Assembly: GCA_025056515.1 (NCBI GenBank) | Contig: JANWWB010000418.1 | Location: 1-9,883, forward strand | Source of the DNA: Anaerolineales bacterium | GTDB taxonomy: Bacteria; Chloroflexota; Anaerolineae; Anaerolineales; Villigracilaceae | Direction of reading: 5' to 3' | Length of the DNA stretch: 9,883 nt | Shown: positions 6,877-9,883 of the stretch, one piece after another | Numbering within the stretch: the stretch's first letter is position 1 | Layout: the number at the start of each line of letters is the position of its first letter | Notes under the pieces: generated by a model | Seen by the model: the letters and a program-made list of their open reading frames with translations, nothing else | The model's database searches: none | Told to the model about the DNA's origin: nothing | Position numbers and translations under genes: made by a program

Positions 6877-7542
6877 TCACACCCGCAATGCTTGCCGAAT
6901 TGCGTTCACCAAGCTGGCCTCGGGCACTGCCCCGACCACATTGCCGGCGCCATCGTTGATGACCGTATGCGGCACACCACTGACATGATGACGGTCAGCC
7001 AAGGCCGGGAATTCCATTGCCTCCACCATATCCGCCTTTATCATCGGGGTTTCCATAGCCATCATATGCGCCAAAATAACAGCTCGCGGGCAATACGGAC
7101 AGGTAGGAGTGACAAAGACCTCCAGATGGACCGGTTGTTTCAGGCTTTTGAGAAACTCGCGCGTACTGGGAGAAAGGCCGGAATCGCGTCCAGACACCAG
7201 GACAATATCCTGAATCAGAGAAGTAAACTCATGACCGGCCGGAATCCCAAAGAAGCGCACTCCATAGTCTATAATTTGGTCACCCTCCTTGCCGGCGATC
7301 ACCAAGGCCGGAGATTTATCAATCTGGTACGTCCGAGCCGTTTCTGCATCTGTTTCCAGGTCATAAACGCTCAAGCTGATTTTATCCGAAAGCGCCGCGA
7401 CCTCTTCGACCAGCTGACGCGTATCTTCACAATACTCGCAGCCATCTTGAGAACCGAAAAACAAAATGTGTACCGGTGCCTTCAACTCTTCAAACACGTC
7501 ACGCACTTGCTTTTCCACGTGCTCATTCAATAACTTTGCCAT
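6877..7542 (-). CDS. Protein disulfide oxidoreductase (PDO), tandem glutaredoxin fold
   Basis: A cytoplasmic 221-residue protein of two fused thioredoxin-fold units, the architecture of the archaeal/thermophile PDO (glutaredoxin-like) family. The N-terminal unit has Cys35-Glu-Tyr-Cys38 and cis-Pro78; the C-terminal unit has Cys148-Pro-Tyr-Cys151 and cis-Pro191 (GVPHT). In the family the C-terminal CPYC site does most of the catalysis and the N-terminal site has a different redox potential. It probably shuffles disulfides or acts with a thioredoxin reductase partner, which is not in this window. GAAGGAG at 7550-7556 (reverse strand), seven bases before the ATG, supports the start. It is followed by the TlpA-like and OsmC genes. 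Length and motifs are complete; confidence is high. Confidence 0.93.
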   Translation of the reverse strand: MAKLLNEHVEKQVRDVFEELKAPVHILFFGSQDGCEYCEDTRQLVEEVAALSDKISLSVYDLETDAETARTYQIDKSPALVIAGKEGDQIIDYGVRFFGIPAGHEFTSLIQDIVLVSGRDSGLSPSTREFLKSLKQPVHLEVFVTPTCPYCPRAVILAHMMAMETPMIKADMVEAMEFPALADRHHVSGVPHTVINDGAGNVVGAVPEASLVNAIRQALRV

Positions 7543-7604
7543 GCTGTTTCTCCTTCATAAAAAGTTCCAAAAAAACACAATACCTTGCAGTTCTGAGCAG
7601 CGAA

Positions 7605-7623
7605 GCAGTCCTCACGGGACCGC
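7605..7623 (-). other. GC-rich hairpin between the sigma operon and the PDO operon
   Basis: On the reverse strand GCGGTCC and GGACTGC pair over 7 bases (one G-U) around a 5-base loop. It sits 13 bases after the zinc-ribbon stop and about 60 bases before the PDO start. No T-run follows, so it may be a pause, attenuator, processing or Rho-linked site rather than an intrinsic terminator. It could also be chance. Confidence 0.35.
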
Positions 7624-7636
7624 ACGGGATGGGTTA

Positions 7637-7837
7637 TCAGGTACAAACGCCACCGCCGCTAACCACATAACCACACTTGAGACATTCTAGCTCAAGCAAG
7701 CCGTTGTAATCCAATTTGCCTATGCCACATTTCGGGCAAAGAGACCCACGCCGCAAAGGCTCTGTCGAATCGCGGTTATCCGATGGCGTCACCTGAAGGT
7801 GAAATTCTTTAGGAAGATGTTCGTTTTCCACGCTCAT
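7637..7837 (-). CDS. Small zinc-ribbon protein (66 aa)
   Basis: A 66-residue protein whose second half is a two-knuckle zinc ribbon: Cys34-x2-Cys37 (LCPKCGIGKL) and Cys52-x2-Cys55 (ECLKCGYV), 14 residues between pairs. The first 30 residues are polar and look unstructured, and the tail ends SGGGVCT with a fifth cysteine. The reading frame is open further upstream to 8032, but that part runs antiparallel to nothing known and overlaps the anti-sigma gene, so I start at ATG 7837, which is 17 bases after the anti-sigma stop. No Shine-Dalgarno sequence is visible, so it is probably translated by coupling. Zinc ribbons of this size bind nucleic acid or proteins; position suggests it acts with the sigma/anti-sigma pair. 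Specific function is unknown. It is below usual annotation thresholds and easily missed. Confidence 0.72.
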   Translation of the reverse strand: MSVENEHLPKEFHLQVTPSDNRDSTEPLRRGSLCPKCGIGKLDYNGLLELECLKCGYVVSGGGVCT

Positions 7838-7854
7838 TAGATGCAAAAGGCAAG

Positions 7855-8109
7855 CTAAAGTTTCCGATAGTCGTCCAAATGTAACATGCGATAGAGACGT
7901 TCTTGCACTACAGAGGGCAGAGTAGCAGGTTCTTTGCTCATCTGATGATAGAGATAGATGGTCTTGCGCAAAGTATCCACAACGACCCGACAATTCGGAC
8001 AAGCGGCCATGTGGGCTTCGATCTCGCGACAAAGCGCTTCATCCAGAACACCATCCACATAGTCAGAAAGAGAGGCAAGCAAATCTTGACAACGAACCTG
8101 ACCAGACAT
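7855..8109 (-). CDS. Soluble zinc-binding anti-sigma factor (zf-HC2/ZAS family)
   Basis: An 84-residue anti-sigma factor expected to bind and silence the ECF sigma encoded just upstream. It has the ZAS zinc motif Cys7, His33, Cys37, Cys40 (EAHMAACPNC). The spacing (26, 4, 3) equals that of RsrA, the redox-sensing anti-sigma of Streptomyces, from memory of that family. An extra Cys27 is present. There is no transmembrane segment, so it is a cytoplasmic sensor. A TTG-initiated form from 8130 is possible, but the ATG at 8109 is preferred: it follows the sigma stop by one base (TGA-G-ATG) and has AAAGGAAGAG upstream. In RsrA-like proteins thiol oxidation or zinc loss releases sigma; whether that holds here is inference. 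The C terminus (LHLDDYRKL) is short, unlike membrane anti-sigmas. Confidence 0.9.
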   Translation of the reverse strand: MSGQVRCQDLLASLSDYVDGVLDEALCREIEAHMAACPNCRVVVDTLRKTIYLYHQMSKEPATLPSVVQERLYRMLHLDDYRKL

Positions 8110-8110
8110 C

Positions 8111-8710
8111 TCAGCTCTTCCTTTCGGCAACGCGCTCTCTGAAATAAAAGCTGAGCGTGTTGCGCAAATGTAACCGGGCGCGCAGAAGCCGAGTCTTAAC
8201 CGCCGCTTCGCTCAGACCTAAGACACGACTAGTTTCCTCAATTGAAAGGCCCTCAATATCACGCAGGACGAAGACAATGCGCAATTTTTCTGGAAGTTTT
8301 TGGATGGCATCATCGAGCGCTTGGCGCGATTCGGCTGTGAGAAATTCTTCCTCCGGCAAACAACACCAATCGGTAAACTCACGCGGGGTATATTCGTCGT
8401 CGTGATCATCATCCGATGACGAATCACCCAAAGAGACTTCAGAGCGTTGACGACGCAGCAACATCAAAGCCTCATTCGCCGCAATCCGATACAGCCATGT
8501 GGAAAGGGAAGAACGTCCCTCGAACGTATCAATGCTCTGCAAGGCTTTTAAGAATGTGTTTTGCAGAACGTCTTCCGCATCCAAAGGGTCATTCAGCATT
8601 TTAAGAGCTAAACGATACACTTGACCTGCATACAGGTCTACCAATCGAGCAAATTCCTGACGATCGCCTTGTTTGAGGGCTTCTAGCGAGATAACGGAAG
8701 CTTCATCCAT
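8111..8710 (-). CDS. ECF-type RNA polymerase sigma factor
   Basis: A 199-residue group 4 (ECF, RpoE-like) sigma factor. Region 2 lies at about 20-90, with the core-binding and -10-melting stretch DAEDVLQNTFLKALQ (44-58) and WLYRIAANEALMLLRR (72-87). Region 4 lies at about 130-190, with the -35-reading helix-turn-helix LSIEETSRVLGLSEAAVKTR (155-174). Between them is a long linker with a highly acidic run DSSSDDDHDDEY (96-107) and two adjacent cysteines (116-117). It is the first gene of the operon, and the anti-sigma ATG follows one base after its TGA. AAAGG upstream serves as a weak ribosome binding site. It is likely autoregulated, but no clear ECF promoter could be proven. The target genes probably include the thiol-redox genes downstream (inference). 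Confidence 0.95.
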   Translation of the reverse strand: MDEASVISLEALKQGDRQEFARLVDLYAGQVYRLALKMLNDPLDAEDVLQNTFLKALQSIDTFEGRSSLSTWLYRIAANEALMLLRRQRSEVSLGDSSSDDDHDDEYTPREFTDWCCLPEEEFLTAESRQALDDAIQKLPEKLRIVFVLRDIEGLSIEETSRVLGLSEAAVKTRLLRARLHLRNTLSFYFRERVAERKS

Positions 8711-8864
8711 TAGATGACTGCCTTTTCAAAAAGTTTCTGTTCTCTCTTTGTCAGTATACCCGATTTCCGCCCAAGGTAAGAACAAAATCATGGATAAACG
8801 TCATCTCTTTCAGGAAATTTGCCACTAGAAAGCCACCCAGAGATTGGCTAATATCCACAGTAAT
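8711..8864. promoter_or_regulatory. Divergent promoter region, sigma operon / CRP-like gene
   Basis: 154 bases separate the divergent sigma and CRP-like genes. On the reverse strand TATACT (8753-8758) lies about 43 bases before the sigma ATG but has no good -35. GGAAAT, resembling an ECF-type -35 element, occurs on the reverse strand at 8763-8768 and on the forward strand at 8813-8818, each pointing at its gene, yet neither has a convincing ECF -10. No strong palindromic operator was found. Confidence 0.25.
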
Positions 8865-9368
8865 ATGGACTTGAAAGCCTATAGTTCCCTAGCATTTTTC
8901 AACGGCTTGAGCGCCGCCGACTTGGAGGTGCTAGGCCCCTATTTCTGGTCGAAGCGTTATGTGGCCGGGACGGTTATCTTCGAACAAGGAGAACGCGCTG
9001 ATATTGTCTATTTAATGGTCAGCGGCGGAGTAACCATTCGCTATAAGCCTCTTGATGGACCTCCGATGATAGTTACGCATATTCAGCCGGGCGGGATTTT
9101 CGGTTGGTCGGCCGCCATCGGTAACCAGAACTACACCTCAGGCGCAGTCTGTTCGATGGACAGCGAAGTCTTATGCATTCGCGGCGCAGATTTACGTTAC
9201 TTGTGCGAAACAAATCCTCATCTCGGCAATCTCTTGCTTGAGCGACTTTCCAGCGTCGTCGCTGAGCGAAAACTTAAGCGACAACAAGAAGTCTCTTTGC
9301 TTATCACGCAAGGTATGCGTCAAATTTATTGCTCGGAAGGAGACAAAGATGACGGATCCAAAAACTGA
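8865..9368 (+). CDS. Stand-alone CRP/cyclic-nucleotide-binding-fold protein lacking a DNA-binding domain
   Basis: 167 residues forming a CRP-type effector beta-barrel (about 8-115) and the long C-helix (about 117-142), then a 25-residue polar tail. The barrel is shown by FFNGLSAADLEVL, GTVIFEQGERADIVYLMVSGGVTI and IQPGGIFGWSAAIG. No winged-helix domain follows, so it cannot bind DNA as CRP/FNR do. The phosphate cassette is not canonical: FGW replaces FGE and TSGAV replaces the R-S/T-A motif, so cAMP binding is unlikely. Cys96, Cys104, Cys114 and Cys156 are present but not in an FNR Fe-S pattern. I prefer ATG 8865 over TTG 8844, because MDLKAYSSLAFF matches the usual start of the family. Its end overlaps the NifU-type gene by 20 bases. 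It is probably a sensor or protein-interaction module. Confidence 0.85.
   Translation: MDLKAYSSLAFFNGLSAADLEVLGPYFWSKRYVAGTVIFEQGERADIVYLMVSGGVTIRYKPLDGPPMIVTHIQPGGIFGWSAAIGNQNYTSGAVCSMDSEVLCIRGADLRYLCETNPHLGNLLLERLSSVVAERKLKRQQEVSLLITQGMRQIYCSEGDKDDGSKN
9337..9342 (+). promoter_or_regulatory. Ribosome binding site of the NifU-type gene
   Basis: AAGGAG lies 6 bases before the ATG at 9349, inside the end of the CRP-like gene. It decides the start against a much longer in-frame opening from 9238 that would begin within the CRP-like gene. Confidence 0.8.
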
Positions 9369-9585
9369 AATCCAACTCAAAGCACTTATTGAACAGCTCA
9401 GCGCTTATATCGAAACCTTTCACGGCGGGTCAGTTGAGTACGTGGACTTTGATGGCAAAATCCTCAAAGTGCGCCTAGGAGGCGCCTGCTTGGGTTGTCC
9501 ACTCTCGCCAAGCACTCTTCACGGCTGGGTTGCCGGAACCGTACGCCAATTCTTCCCTGATATTGAAGACGTTCAGGCAGTCTGA
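9349..9585 (+). CDS. NifU C-terminal domain protein (Fe-S cluster scaffold)
   Basis: A 78-residue stand-alone NifU-like (Nfu type) domain that carries or hands over an iron-sulfur cluster in the cytoplasm. The signature GGACLGCPLSPSTL contains Cys47-x2-Cys50; two subunits share a cluster in the family. Upstream the fold is marked by IETFHGGSVEYVDFDG (21-36), with the usual helix then HGG. The length is typical of the lone domain. It overlaps the end of the CRP-like gene by 20 bases and has a strong ribosome binding site, so the two are co-expressed. This ties the CRP-like protein to Fe-S or redox physiology, which fits the divergent redox-stress operon. A weak terminator-like hairpin follows. 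Confidence 0.92.
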   Translation: MTDPKTEIQLKALIEQLSAYIETFHGGSVEYVDFDGKILKVRLGGACLGCPLSPSTLHGWVAGTVRQFFPDIEDVQAV

Positions 9586-9611
9586 AGCTTTGAAGAAACC
9601 CTTCCCCACCC

Positions 9612-9640
9612 AAGCCTAAGATACCTCAGAATAGGTTTTT
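9612..9640 (+). terminator. Weak intrinsic-terminator-like hairpin after the NifU-type gene
   Basis: AAGCCTA (9612-9618) pairs with TAGGTTT (9632-9638) over 7 bases (one G-U), around a 13-base loop, and TTTTT (9636-9640) provides a T-run that partly overlaps the stem. It begins 27 bases after the NifU-type stop. The long loop makes it weak. Confidence 0.35.
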
Positions 9641-9676
9641 GCATTGGCTAGGGGGAATTCTAGCCCAAAAGTTCTA

Positions 9677-9705
9677 TAGACATTATCAATCACGATAAAT
9701 ATAAT
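9677..9705 (+). promoter_or_regulatory. Strong sigma-70 promoter for the 3'-terminal lipoprotein gene
   Basis: TAGACA (9677-9682, 5 of 6 to the -35 consensus) is followed by a 17-base spacer and a perfect TATAAT (9700-9705). The predicted transcription start is about 9712, leaving a leader of about 60 bases before the ATG at 9773. This is the best promoter in the window. Confidence 0.75.
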
Positions 9706-9772
9706 CTGATTCATCTCCTAAATCCTTCCGCTCAGAATACCGACTTGCTGCAGCTCAAGCGCTTCCCTTCCT

Positions 9773-9883
9773 ATGAAAAGGATAGAAGCCCGGAAAATCT
9801 TTCTCCATATGGTCCTGCTTGCCGGTTGGTGGAGCGTATGGATAGCCGCATGCTCACAAGCACCCAATACCGCACCACCTTCT
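9773..9883 (+). CDS. Lipoprotein, N-terminal part only (runs off window)
   Basis: The first 37 codons of an exported lipoprotein. The signal peptide starts MKRIEARKIF, has a hydrophobic core (about 12-25) and a lipobox IAAC with Cys27. It continues SQAPNTAPPS, a Pro/Thr/Ser-rich spacer like those of the two LysM-M23 lipoproteins. No Shine-Dalgarno is visible before the ATG. The mature protein lies outside the window, so its function cannot be stated. It is preceded by its own promoter and so forms a separate unit from the CRP-like/NifU pair. Confidence 0.75.
   Translation, partial: MKRIEARKIFLHMVLLAGWWSVWIAACSQAPNTAPPS

Noticed and set aside
6862..7533. Long forward open frame (223 codons) opposite PDO
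   Set aside because: It is the antisense shadow of the well-supported PDO gene; its translation is rich in His/Arg/Gln and has no recognisable domain.
7613..7629. Direct repeat CACGGGA at 10-base period
   Set aside because: Two short copies only, partly inside the hairpin at 7605-7623; not enough for an operator claim.
8844..8864. TTG start for the CRP-like gene
   Set aside because: It would add seven residues not typical of the family, and no Shine-Dalgarno supports it over ATG 8865.
9646..9665. Hairpin GGCTAG / CTAGCC downstream of the NifU-type gene
   Set aside because: Six-base stem with no T-run on either strand; the hairpin at 9612-9640 is a better terminator candidate.

Overview
The window looks like bacterial chromosome from a Chloroflexota/Anaerolineae-type organism. 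This is an inference from gene content: LysM-M23 lipoproteins with a lysozyme-like middle region, a thermophile/archaeal-style tandem glutaredoxin-fold protein disulfide oxidoreductase (PDO), a DUF4256 protein, and a stand-alone CRP-like domain next to a NifU-type protein. GC is moderate, coding density is high, and no mobile element, tRNA, rRNA or CRISPR array was seen. No gap between genes exceeds about 300 bases.

Region 1 (1-2075, + strand): the last 31 codons of an unrecognised gene, then an intact ATP-type phosphoenolpyruvate carboxykinase (pckA), then a hairpin that probably ends the pckA transcript. Region 2 (2076-5692, + strand): a tight three-gene operon. Two paralogous secreted lipoproteins (LysM, a lysozyme-like middle region, M23 endopeptidase) flank a cytoplasmic DUF4256 protein. 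The first lipoprotein starts with GTG only eight bases after a perfect TATAAT, which suggests a leaderless mRNA.

Region 3 (5771-8710, - strand, read right to left): an ECF sigma factor, a soluble zinc-binding (ZAS/RsrA-like) anti-sigma factor, a 66-residue zinc-ribbon protein, then PDO, a membrane-anchored TlpA/ResA-type thioredoxin and an OsmC peroxidase. Sigma/anti-sigma and PDO/TlpA junctions are both TGA-G-ATG (1-base gap). The set reads as a self-contained thiol/oxidative-stress module: a cysteine- and zinc-based sensor controlling a sigma factor, beside disulfide-handling and peroxide-removing enzymes. A GC-rich hairpin without a T-tract lies between the two halves, so it is open whether they form one transcript or two.

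Region 4 (8711-9883, + strand): divergent from the sigma operon, a CRP-fold domain protein without a DNA-binding domain overlaps a NifU C-terminal-type Fe-S scaffold protein by 20 bases. A weak terminator follows, then a strong consensus promoter (TAGACA, 17-base spacer, TATAAT) and the first 37 codons of another lipoprotein, which runs off the window end.

The most notable points are the compact redox-sigma module with its undescribed zinc-ribbon partner, the paralogous peptidoglycan hydrolases with a DxDxDG calcium-type loop inside the M23 domain and a relocated metal histidine, and the HTH-less CRP-like/NifU pair.
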